Positions 42,317 to 55,000 of a stretch of 64,000 nt of DNA are shown one piece after another. Under the pieces are notes generated by a model that was given only the letters and a program-made list of their open reading frames with translations, had not been told where the DNA came from and made no database searches. Both the position numbers and the translations under genes were made by a program. How positions within the stretch are numbered: position 1 is the first letter of the stretch; every line of letters begins with the position of its first letter. Origin of the DNA: Bradyrhizobium amphicarpaeae. GTDB lineage: Bacteria > Pseudomonadota > Alphaproteobacteria > Rhizobiales > Xanthobacteraceae. Where the stretch lies: assembly GCF_002266435.3 (NCBI RefSeq), contig NZ_CP029426.2, positions 1,642,001-1,706,000 on the forward strand, read 5' to 3'.

Positions 42317-43078
42317 CTGTCTATTCTATTGGGTCCTCGAGAGCAGTCCCCCTCCGCCGAGCCCAAGACAATCGTTACAGCCGGCGAGCCGCCCTTGTAT
42401 GTCTTGCAGCAGCCCCGCCACCGAACCTGGGGCTCTCAAACGCGCTTCCCGGCCCGGAATGCTCCGCAAGGAGGCGGTCGAAGCAAGCCGTCTTGCCTAT
42501 TTCTCCTGAAAAATTGCCATCGACTAAAGTCTAACGGGATAAGTCCCGGCAGAGGAGGCATCACCGGGTCCCAAATGACCCATTCGGGTCATGCGTCCGG
42601 ATGAGCCGGCGCTATTCCATGGCGAGGTTTACCTCGTGAATCGAACGAGATGGCAAGTGGACGGCCGACCCTTCGCAACTGCACCACTTCGCTCTCACCC
42701 TGCTTAAGGTTAGCAACTCTGCTGTCTTGACGCAGCGACGTAACAGTGGAAACAATTTGCAATTGTCAGAAAAGTTCTTTCGACGGCTGGGAATATCGAC
42801 TTCGAGAATTCGGGCGACGCCGAGCAACGACGCAAGGCGTCGAACAATAACAAGATCACGTCATTTCAAACTCGCGCCGTTGGGCTGACGGCGAAACTTG
42901 AAAAAAATCAAGAAGGTTAAGGGAGGGGGCTCGCCATGAGCGACCGCATGATGCCACGCGTCGCGTCGATATCGCGTTCCGCTTTCGACGATTGAACATC
43001 TCTCCATTTGCACGACGCGAAGCCGCTGCCGCGCGCTCGCGAACAATACCCATTGCCCATCGAGAAAGATGAACCGCC
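42317..43078. other. Upstream region of the giant RTX gene
   Basis: These 762 bp contain only short frames without family features. Near 42897-42912 there is a small inverted repeat (CTTGA-N6-TCAAG) in an A-rich stretch, about 170 bp before the RTX start. It could be part of the promoter. The RTX ATG is preceded by a weak purine stretch (GAGAAAGA). Confidence 0.4.
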
Positions 43079-46000
43079 ATGATCATCAACGGCACCAATG
43101 CAAACGATCAGATCGCTGGCACCAGCTCGGCCGACGTCATCAATGCGAAGAATGGCGACGATACCGTAGGCGCCGGAGCGGGCAATGATCTCATTCAGGG
43201 CGGCAACGGCAACGACAACATCAATGCCGGCGCGGGCAACGACATCATCGACGCCGGCAATGGCAATGACACGGTGGACGGCGGCACCGGTAACGACATC
43301 ATTCTCGGCGGCAGCGGCAACGATACGCTGCTCGGTGGAGCGGGCAACGACCTGATCTCCGGCGACAACGGCGACGATATCATCGACGGCGGCGCCGGTA
43401 CCGACATCGTCAGCGGCGGCAACGGAAACGACATTCTGGTGTACCGCGTTTCGGAAAACGTGGGCTCTGTCGATGTCTACGATGGCGGCAAGGGCCAGGA
43501 CACGCTCCGTCTTGTCGTTACGCAAGAGTTCGCGAATTCGGCCTCGTTCAGGTCCGATCTCGCCGCCATCCAGGCACTCGTCGCTCGCTATGGTAGCGCA
43601 AACTACGCGTTCAGGAGCTTCGACCTGGCCGTGGTCTCGATCGAAAAGATCGAGGTCGTCATCGAGGGCTCGACCAATCATGCGCCGGTCGCAGTCGCGG
43701 ATATCGCCTCCGTCAAGGAGGACGTGACGACGGTTGCGAGCGGCAATCTGCTCGCAAACGACACGGACGTCGATGCCGGCGATACCCACATCGTGTCGGC
43801 TATGGCGGGGGGCACGGATAACGGCACCACGATCACCGTCGTCGGCAGCTATGGAACGCTGGTGGTAACCAAGGCGACCGGCGCCTACACCTACACGCTC
43901 AACAATGCCGGCGCGTCCGTGCAAGCGCTCGCCGAAGGCCAGCAGGTGGCCGAGCAGTTCACCTACACGAATGCCGACAACCACGGAGGAACGGGCTCGT
44001 CGACGCTCACGGTGACCGTCACCGGCAGCAACGACCCGGCCACGATCGCGGTGTCCGGGAGCCAGGATGTCTCGGTGACCGAGGCCGGCACCGTGGCCGG
44101 CGATCCCAGCGCGTCGGGCCAGCTTGCGGTGCACGACGTCGACAACGGCCAAGGCCATTTCGCAGTCCCGGCCTCGCTGGCAGGAACCTACGGCGATTTC
44201 ACTTTCAATGCGGCGACGGGCGCCTGGACCTACACGCTCGATCCCGCGAAGTCGAATCCGCTCACCGCAGGGCAGCAGGTCACCGACACCCTGACGGTCA
44301 CTTCAGCCGACGGCACCGCCAGCCACAATATCGTGGTGAACATCACGGGTACCAACGATGCGGCCGTGATCGGCAATCTCGGTCAGCACGACGTCACCGA
44401 GGACGGCGTCCTGACGGCGTCCGGCACGCTGTCGATCAGCGATGTCGACTTGAATCAGAATTCGTTCCAGACAATCGTCGCATCGACTGGCAATCTCGGG
44501 ACGCTGACGATCGGCACCAACGGTGCCTACAGCTATTCGGTCGCCAACAACCTCGTTCAATATTTGGGCCAGGGCGAGACCCGCGACGAGACCTTCACCG
44601 TCAAGGCCGTGGACGGCACGGCGAAGAACGTGACGTTCACGATCCATGGCGTCAACGATGCCGCCGCCATTGGCGATCCAAGCCAGCACGATGTCACCGA
44701 GGACGGCCAGCTGACGGCATCCGGCCAACTGACCATCAGCGACGCAGACCAGAACCAGGGCGCGTTCCAGGCCGGCCAGATCACGTCATCCGGGAATCTC
44801 GGCACCGTGACGCTGCAGGCCGACGGCCAGTACACCTATTCGGTCGGCAATGCGGCCGTTCAGTATCTCGGCGCCAACGACGTCAAGACGGAGACGTTCA
44901 CGGTCAGCTCTGTCGACGGCACGACCAAGAACATCAGCTTCAATATCCATGGCGCCCAGGATGCGCCAAATCTCAGCGTTCAGGACTCCTCGGGTCAGGC
45001 CGATCAGAACATCACGCTGCACATCGCAGCGAGCAAGATCGACCTGAGCAGCACCTTGTCGGTGAAGATCGAGGGCGTGCCGTCGAGCTTCACGGTCCAG
45101 AATGGCGCAACGGTCGGCGATGGCACCTGGCTGGTGACGGGCGACTCGATCCAGAACGTCGTCCTGATCCCGAACCAAGCAGTCGGCAACCCCGCTCCGT
45201 TCACCCTGCACGTCACCGCCATCTCCGATGACGGTGTTCATCAGGCCGTGAGCACGGGCTCCCTTCAACTGACCGTGACGTCCGGTGCCAACGAGATCAA
45301 CGCGCTGGATATCGACGGCTATATCGGCGGCGCGACCGTATTTGCTGATGCCAACAACAACGGAATACTTGACGAAGGCGAGGCGCACACGACGACGCGG
45401 GCTGACGGCAGCTTTACGCTGGCGGGTGGATCCGGTCCGCTCGTGAGTATCGGCGGCGTCGATATCTCGACGGGGCTGCAGGTCGCCGGCTTCCTGAGGG
45501 CGCCGGAGGGCTCCACGGTCATCACTCCGCTGACGACGTTGATCGCCGCGCTGGTCGACAGCACGGCAAATGACGAGCACCCGCTGACGGCGGATCAGGC
45601 CATGAGCGCCGTGGCGGCCGCCTTCAATCTCGATCTCACCGGAGGCGTCGACCTGAGGTCGTTCGACCCGGTGCCCGATGCGGTAAACAACGATGCCACC
45701 GCGACCGCGATACTCGCGGCAGCCATCCAGGTGCAAAGCACCGTCGCCCAGGTGTCGGCCGTCGGCGTGGAGACGGGCGCGGTCATTACATCCATTGCGA
45801 GCGCAATTACGGCGTCTCAGAGCGGCCCCGGCGCGCCCGTCTTCGATCTGGCCTCTTCGGATACGGTTCAGAGCGTCGTCACATCCTCCGGCGTCGATGC
45901 AGCGGCCGCCGCGACGGTGATCGAGGTCGTTGCTGCTGCCAACGACAGCATTCAGTCGGCCACGAACGTCACTGAATTGGCACAGGCCGGTCAGGTCGCT

Positions 46001-49000
46001 CAAGGCGCGGCGGCCGACCAACTCGCTGCGACCGATTTTTCGGATCAACAATCGATCAATCAGCTTACGGACCGTTTTGTCGACAATCTCGACACTGAGG
46101 TTACGAATGCCGTGCTGACGCCGGTTGGGAACGCCTTGTTCGGCTCGCTCGGCGACGACGTGCTTTCGGGCGGAGGCGGCAACGATCTGATCGACGGCCA
46201 GGATGGTAATGACCGCATCAGCGGTGGCGACGGAAACGACATCCTCTTCGGCGGGGCCGGCAAGGACTATCTCGGCGGCGGATCAGGCGACGATATTCTC
46301 GACGGTGGCCCGGGCTTCGACCGCGCCATCTACACCGACGCCACCGGCGGCGTCACGATCAACCTCGCGGCCGGAACGGCGTCCGGCGCTGGCGTGGGGA
46401 CGGACACCCTCGTCAACATCGAAGCAGCCGTTGGCAGCGACTTTGCCGACACATTCAACGGGGCTGGCTTCACCGGCGATGCTCGGGTCCCGGGTAGCCC
46501 TGTCGGCTACAACGAGTTTGAAGGCAGGGGCGGCGACGACACCATCATCAGCAACACCAACAGCCAGGGCGCTGAGCTGACGCGCGTCTCCTATGTCAGC
46601 GCCACCGGCGCGGTCACGGTGGATCTCGCCGCCGGCTACGCACAGGGCGATGCGTCGGTGGGCCACGACACGCTCGTCGGGTCCGGCTTCAACGGCGTCT
46701 GGGGCTCCGCGTTTAGCGACACGATACTGGGCAGCAACAACCCGATGTTCACCGCAGAGGTGTACTCGGGCTTTGCGGGCAACGACTACATCGACGGTCG
46801 CGGTGGCTACGACCGCGTGGACTACAACGTCGATTCGAACACCACGACGGGAATTACGGTCAATCTCGCCGCCGGTTCTGTCACCGGCGATTCGACCGTC
46901 GGAACCGATACGTTGCGCGGGATCGAGGCAATCCGAGGCACCAACTTCGCCGATACCTACAATGCCGCCGGCTTTGGCTCTGGCAGCGTCAATGCCGGCT
47001 CGAACGGAACGTTCAACGAGTTCACCGGCAATGGCGGCGACGACTTGATCACCGGCAACGGCTTCACGCGGCTCGGTTTCAACAACGCGACGGGCGGAGT
47101 CCAGGTCGATTTCGTCACCGGCATTGCCACCGGCGATTCATCGGTCGGAACCGATCATTTCACCGGCGTCAACGCTGTCCAGGCCTCGATGTTCGACGAC
47201 ACGCTGCTGGGCGGGGCGACCAACGACACCTTCACCGGCCTTGCCGGCAACGACTATATTGACGGCCGCGCCGGCTTCGACGTCTCGTCCTACAACAACA
47301 TCTTCTTCACCACGGGAAGCATCACCGTCAATATGGCGGCCGGCATCGTCACCGGAGACGCCTCGAACGGCACGGATACGCTTCGCTCGATCGAGGGCAT
47401 TCAGGGCACCAACTTCCAAGATACCTACGATGCGACCGGTTATGGGGTGACGGGTGCGAATGTCGGCAATAGCGGGACCTTCAACCAGTTCGAAGGGCTG
47501 GGCGGTGATGACGTCATCACCGGGAACGGCAACACGCGCCTGATTTTCGCCAACGCGACCGGAGGGGTGACCATCAATCTCGCGGGCGGCACCGCCACCG
47601 GCGACGGCTCGACCGGTCACGACACATTCACCGGCGTCAACAGCGCCCTCGGCAGCAACTTTGCCGACATCTTCGACGCAACCGGATTCTCCGGTCCGAG
47701 CGGGACCTCGTTCCAGGGGCAAGGGGGCGACGACCAGATCACGGGCAACGGCGCGACGCAGATCCAGTACAACAACGCCACTGCCGGCGTGACCGTCAAC
47801 CTCACTGCTGGCACGGCCGACGGCGACGGTTCGGTCGGCCACGACACCATCACGGGCGGCGTGTTCAACGTCCTGGGCTCCAATTTCAACGACACCATCA
47901 TCGGCAGCGTCAGCAACGACGCTCTCTCCGGTAACCTCGGGAACGACATCCTGGATGGTCGCGCCGGCAACGATTTTCTCAGTGGCGGCGCTGGTGCGGA
48001 CACCTTTGTCTATGCGAGCGGCGGCGGTTTCGACACGGTGCAGGACTTCGTCCACGGCCAGAACGACAAGATCGATCTGACCGGGGTCTATGGCATCTAC
48101 AGCCTTCTGGATGTGCAAGCGCATGCCGTGCAAAGCGGCCCCAACGCGATCATCACATTTGGCTCCGGTGACAGCCTCACGCTTCAGAACGTCAATCTGG
48201 GCAGCCTGGCGGCGAGCGATTTCCTGTTCGGCACGCCGGCCGCGCCGATCGTCGGCGACGACAACGCCAATACTCTCGTCGGAACGGCCAACGCCGAATC
48301 TATCAGCGGTCTCGGCGGCAACGACCGCCTCCAGGGCCTCGGCGGTAGCGATCTGCTGGACGGCGGCCTCGGTTTCGACCGCGCCATCTATACCGATGCG
48401 GCCGGCGGCGTCTCCATCAACCTGACAGCCGGCACGGCGTCGGGACCAGGGGTCGGCACGGATACGCTCGTCAACATCGAGGGCGCGGTCGGCAGTAATT
48501 TTGCAGACACGTTCAACGCGGCTGGATTCATCGGCGACAGCGGCATTCCCGGTGCAGCGGTTGGCCTTGCCGAGTTCGAGGGCAGGGGCGGTGACGACGT
48601 CATCACCGGTTCGATCAATGCATCCGGCGAGATTCTTGGACGCGTGTCGTATCTCAGCGCCACGGCGGCCGTGACCGTCGATATCGCTGCAGGAACCGCT
48701 GATGGCGATGCCTCGGTCGGGCACGATACGTTCAGCGCGGTCAATGCCATCGTCGGCTCCGCCTATGCCGACACCTTGCTCGGAAGCGATAATCCAAATG
48801 GAACTTACGAGCAATACGATGCCCGCGGCGGCAATGATCTGATCGACGGCCGCGGCGGCTACGATTTTGCGTCCTATAATAACGACCTGACGACGACATC
48901 GGGCATTACGGTCAACCTCGCTGCCGGCATTGTCACGGGTGATAGCTCGGTCGGTACCGACACGTTGCGTTCGGTCGAGGCCGTGCGCGGCACCAATTTC

Positions 49001-52000
49001 GCCGACACCTACAGCGCCGCCGGTTTCAGCGGCGCGAGCACCAATGCCGGCTCGTTCGGCACTTTCAATAATTTCGAAGGTATGGGCGGCGACGATACGA
49101 TCAGCGGAAATGGCGCGACCCGGATTCAGTACACCCTGGCGCTCGACGGCGTGACGGTCGATCTTGCCCTGGGAACGGCTCAGGGTACCGCGGCCGGCGA
49201 CATCGCGCAGGTCGGCACCGATCATTTCACCGGTGTCAATGCGGTGATGGGATCGCTGTTTGGCGACGTCATCAACGGAAGCAGTGCCAGCGAAGTCTTT
49301 ATGGGGCTCGCCGGAAACGATCAGATCGACGGTGGCGCCGGGTTCGACACCGCTCAATACAGCAACCTGACCTTCGTCACGGGGGGTGTCAGCGTCAATA
49401 TGGCGAGCGGCACGGTCACCGGCGATGCCTCGACGGGGACCGATAGTCTGCGTTCGATCGAGGGCGTTCAGGGCACAATATTTGCCGATACCTATGATGC
49501 GACAGGCTTTGGTCAGGCTGGCGCACTCAACGTCGGCAACAACGGCACTTCCAACAATTTCGAAGGCCTTGGCGGCGATGATGTCGTAACCGGCAATGGC
49601 AGCACGAGGCTAATCTACGGCAGCGCTACGGGGGGTGTGACCATCAGCATGAGTGCCGGCACGGTCACGGGTGATGTGTCCGTCGGCCACGATAGCTTCA
49701 CCAACGTCAACGCCGTCAACGGCAGCAATTTCGCCGATCTTTACGACGCGACCGGATTCGTCGGCCCGAACAACAATTTCAATATATTCCAGGGCCTGGG
49801 TGGCAACGATCAGATCATCGGCAATGGCAACACTCAAATTCAGTATGGTAATGCCACCACCTCGGGCGTGACGGTCAATTTGGCGGCGGGCACCGCGAGC
49901 GGTGACGGTAGCGTCGGCCATGACACCTTCACCGGCGTCAACCAGGTTGTCGGCAGCAACTTTGCCGACGTTTACGACGCAACCGGCTTCAACAGCGTCT
50001 ACGGAACGTTCAACAACTTCATGGGCGGTGCCGGCAACGACATCATCACCGGCAACGGCGATACGCAGATCACATTCGGCAATCCGACAAGTGGTGTTGT
50101 CGTCAACCTTGGGGCAGGAACCGTCGACGGCGATGCGTCGGTGGGGCATGACACGATCACGGGCGGCGTCAGGGCCGTTCAGGGCACGATATTCAATGAC
50201 ATCCTCACCAGTGGCGATGGCGACAACACCCTGTTCGGCAATGCCGGCAGCGATGTCCTCGATGGCGGTGCCGGGAACGACTATCTGAGCGGCGGTACCG
50301 GTGCCGATACCTTCATCTACGCGACCGGCGATGGTGCGGATTATGTCCAGGACTTCCTCCATAGCGATGGTGACAAGATCGATCTGACCGGCGTCAACGG
50401 AGTGTTCAGCCTTGCCGACGTGCAGGCTCACGCGACGCAAATTGGTTCAGACACGAGCCTCGACTTCGGGGGCGGCAATACGCTGTATTTGCAGAACGTC
50501 AATCTCGGCAGTCTCACCGCGAGCGACTTCGTGTTCGGGACGCCAATCGTGGGAGACGACAATCCCAATACGCTGGTCGGTACGTCACACAACGACACGA
50601 TCGTTGCCCTCGGAGGTAACGACATGCTCGAGGGCGGCGACGGGCTCGACCTTCTCGACGGTGGATCTGGCTTCGACCGGGCGATCTATGCCGCGGCAAC
50701 GGGCGGCATCATCGCCAACCTCGCCGCTGGCACCGCCTCGGGGGCGGGCGTCGGAACGGACACGCTCGTCAACATCGAGGGGGTGATCGGCAGCGATTTT
50801 GCCGATACGTTCAACGCGGCCGGCTTCGTCGGCTCGACCGGCCTGCCCGGCGTCGCCACCGGCCAGAGCGAGTTCGAAGGGCGCGGCGGCAACGACATCG
50901 TCGTCGGCAACATCAACGCCCTGGGGCAGGTCGTGACCCGGATGTCCTATCTGGGAGCAACCAGCGCGGTGACTGCGGACATCGGAGCAGGCACCGCGGA
51001 TGGCGATGCCTCCGTCGGCCACGACACCTTCTCCAATGTCTCGACGATCTGGGGCTCGGCCTATAACGACACGATCTACGGCAGCGACAATGCGTCCTTC
51101 ACTTACGAGACCTATGAAGGTCGCGGCGGTGACGATTATATCGACGGCCGTGGCGGCTACGACCAGGTCACCTACAATTCAGACACGACGACCACGTCGG
51201 GCATTTACGTTCACCTCGCCGCGGGCACGGTGAACGGCGATGCGACTGTCGGCACCGACACGATACGCAGCGTCGAGGCCGCGCGCGGCACCAACTTCGA
51301 CGACACGTTCGACGCGACCGGGTTTGGTCAGGTCGGGGCGACCAATGTCGGTTCCTCCGGAACCTTCAACGACTTCGCCGGCGCCGGCGGCAACGACACC
51401 ATCATCGGCAACGGCTCCACCCGACTGAACTACCAGATTGCGGCCGCGAGCGTCAGCGTCGACCTCGAGACCAGCGTGGTCGGGACCACCAATGCGGTCA
51501 CGGTCTCCGGCAGCGCCACGGGCGCTACGGAGGGCACCGACACCTTCACCGGCGTCAATGCGGTGCAGGGCTCGACATTCTCCGACACCCTGCTCGGGAG
51601 CAGCTTCAACAACAACTTCACCGGCCTCGGCGGCGACGACTATATCGACGGCCGCGGCGGCTTCGACACCGCGATCTACAACAGCCTCAGCACGGTCACG
51701 AGTGGTGTCACCGTCGACATGGCGGCGGGCACAGCGACTGGTGATGCGTCGATCGGAACGGATACGCTGCGCTCGGTCGAAGGCATTCAGGGCACCGGCT
51801 ACGCCGACACTTATGTGGCGACGGGCTTTGGCGGCGCGAGCGCCAACGCCGGCTCGTTCGGCAATTTCAACCAGTTCGAGGGCCTGGGCGGTGACGACCA
51901 GATCACCGGCAACAATAACACGCGACTGATCTACTCGAATGCCACGGGCGGCGTCACTGTCAACCTGAACGCGGGCTCGGTCACGGGCAACGCCTCGGTC

Positions 52001-55000
52001 GGACACGACAGCTTCACCGGCGTCAACAGCGCCTATGGCAGCAATTATGCCGACACTTACGACGCGACAGGCTTCATTGGGTTCAATTCCTTCCAGGGTC
52101 AGGGCGGCAACGACCTCATCACCGGCAACGGCAGCACGCAGCTGATGTTCGCCAACGCGACCTCTGGCGTGATCGTCAATCTCGCGAACGGCACTGTGGA
52201 CGGCGACGGCTCGGTAGGCCACGACACCATTACGGGAGGCGTGACCAACGTTTCGGGCTCGAACTTCGACGACACCATCACCGGTTCCAACGGCAATGAC
52301 CAACTGTTCGGCAACAGCGGCAACGACCTGCTCAGCGGCGGTGCCGGCAACGATAGCCTGAACGGCGGCACTGGCGCTGACACCTTCGTCTATGCCACCG
52401 GCGGCGGCGCCGACACCATCGTCGACTTCCTGCAGGCGGACGCCGACAAGATCGATCTCACGGGGGTTCCTGGTGTCTCGAGCCTTGCCGACATTCAGGC
52501 ACTTGCGACCCAACAGGGGTCGAACACGGTCATCGACTTCGGCAATGGCGACACCCTCACGCTGCTGAACGTGACGTTGTCGAACCTCACGGCTGCCGAC
52601 TTCGTCCTCGGGCAGGGCGTGCATCTCGTCGGCGACGCCAACGCAAATACGCTGGTCGGCACCGCTTACGCGGACAATCTGAGCGGCCTTGCGGGCAACG
52701 ATCGCCTCAAGGGCCTCGACGGCAATGATCTGCTCGATGGCGGTCTCGGCTTCGACCGCGCCGACTATGTCGCGGCAACCGGAGGCATTACTGCAAATCT
52801 CGCGGCAGGCTCCGTGACTGGTCCGGGCGCCGGCACCGACACGCTGGTGAACATCGAAGCCATCGTCGGCAGCGACTATGCCGACACGTTCAACGCGACC
52901 GGCTTTACTGGCGATACCGGCATCGCCGGCACTAATGTGGGCTTCAACGAGTTCGAAGGCCGCGGCGGTAACGACAGCATCACGAGCGCGACCAACAGCC
53001 TGGGTGCGCTCCCGACGCGCATCTCCTACTCCAGCGCAACGGCCAGCGTGACCGTCGATCTGACGGCCCATTCGGCGGTCGGAGACGGCTCGGTCGGCAC
53101 CGACACCCTGGTGGGTTCGGGCTTCGGAGGCGTTGTCGGCTCAGGGTTTGCCGACCAACTGCTCGGCAGCACCAACGGCCCCGGCACCGTGGAAATCTTC
53201 GAAGGTCGAGCCGGCGACGACTTCATCGACGGCCGAGGCGGCTTCGACCGGGCGGACTATGCGCTCGATCCGGCCGCGGTCGGCGGCATCAACGTTCAGC
53301 TGGCCGTGGGTACCGTAACGGGCGATGCCACGACGGTCGGCACAGACACGCTGAAATCGGTCGAATCCGTGCGCGGCTCGAACGCCGCAGACGTCTTCAA
53401 TGCCGGCGGCTTCAGCCAACTCAGCCAAAATGCAGGTTCCAACGGGACCTTCAACGAATTCATCGGCATGGGAGGCAATGACAGCATCACCGGCAACGGC
53501 AACACCCGCGTTTCCTTCACCAACGCAACTGGCGCGGTGGTCGTTGATCTGCTGGCCGGCACCGCAAGCGGCGATGCATCCACGGGCAACGATACGTTCA
53601 GCGGCGTCAACGCCGTGATGGCGTCGATGTACAACGACATCATCCGCGGCAGCAATATCACCACGGCGACTGAGACGTTCACCGGCCTTGCCGGCGACGA
53701 TTTCATCGACGGCCGCGGTGGCTTCGACGTCGTCAGCTACAACAACATCTACTTCTCCACCGGCCCTGTCACCATCGACTTCACGGCAGGCACCGCGACC
53801 GGAGACGCCTCGATCGGCAACGATACGCTCCGCGGGATCGAGGGGGCCCAGGGCACCACCTTCAACGACGTCTTCACGGCCACGAATTTCGGCGCCGTCG
53901 GCTTCCAGAACGGCGCGACCAACAACGTCGGCAACAACGGCAATTTCAACCAATTCGAAGGCCTGGCCGGCAACGATACGATCTCCGGCAACGGCAACAC
54001 CCGAATCATCTATTCCAGCGCGACCGATGCCGTGACCGTCAACCTGCAGGCCGGCACAGCAACCGGCGGCAGCTCGATCGGGACCGACACCTATGTGGGC
54101 GTCAACAGTGCGACGGGCAGCAATCTGGACGACACTTACAATGCCACCGGCTTCACTGGTGTCACCTCGGCCGGATCGTTCGGCACCTTCAACCTGTTCG
54201 AAGGCCTGCTCGGCAACGACACCATCACAGGTAACGGCAATACAAGGGTCTCCTATTCGCAGGCGAGCGGGGGCGGTGTGTCCGTCGACCTTTCGACTGG
54301 ACATGTGAGCGGGGCGGCGGGTGCCGACGTCATCACGGGCGGCGTCAACAGCGTCCAGGGTTCGAACCAGGTCGACCTCTTGGTCGGCAGCTCGAACAAT
54401 GAGTTCTTCTTCGGCGGCGGCAGTGGCGACACCATCAACGCCGGCGGCGGCAATGACGGAATCACCGGCCAGGGCGGCGATGACGCCATCGACGGCGGCG
54501 CCGGTACCGACATGGCGATCTTCTCGGGTGCGCAAGCGCAATACAACGTCACGACGTCAGGGACAATTCAGGTTCAAGACACGGTCGCGAATCGCGACGG
54601 CACCGACACGCTGAGCAACGTCGAAGTTCTGCAGTTTAGCGATGGCATCCTGTTGCAATCGTCGGGGACGCTGGGGAGCCCGATCGATCTCTCGACGCAG
54701 CAATTCTCCAACTCGGCGCCCGTGTTCGGAACGGCCGGGGACGATTATCTTCGCGTCGGATCCAACATCTTCGGGCACGCGCTCAATCTGGGTGCGGGGA
54801 CGGGCGATACCGTCCTGCTCAACGGCACCTTCGGCAACGGTTACACGCTCAATCTCACGGGTGTCGAAAACCTGATCGGTACCGGCAGCGACGAATTCGT
54901 CAACCTCGTCACGACCGCGAGCGGATTGGTCGTCGACCTCGGCGGCGGCAATGATCAGCTCAATCTCGCGGGCGGGGCCAACTCGCTCAGCCTGATTGGC

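Noticed and set aside
41706..42509. 267-residue plus-strand frame after the NRPS operon
   Set aside because: The opposite strand here carries collinear pieces of a LuxR-type regulator. The plus frame is its shadow.
42917..44158. 413-residue minus-strand frame crossing the RTX start
   Set aside because: It is antisense to RTX and VCBS codons (repeated V-A-A/D-D strings) and has no motif.
47138..49357. 739-residue open frame on the minus strand inside the RTX gene
   Set aside because: It is the antisense shadow of repetitive GC-rich coding DNA. It has no family motif or ribosome-binding site, and repeated strings mirror the RTX repeats.
51179..53071. 630-residue minus-strand frame inside the RTX gene
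   Set aside because: Same shadow effect. The composition (Asp/Arg/Val-rich, repetitive) is the complement of GGxGxD codons.
46141..54520. CRISPR-like regular DNA repeats
   Set aside because: The repeats are in-frame protein repeats of variable length, degenerate at the DNA level, with no constant repeat and unique-spacer pattern.
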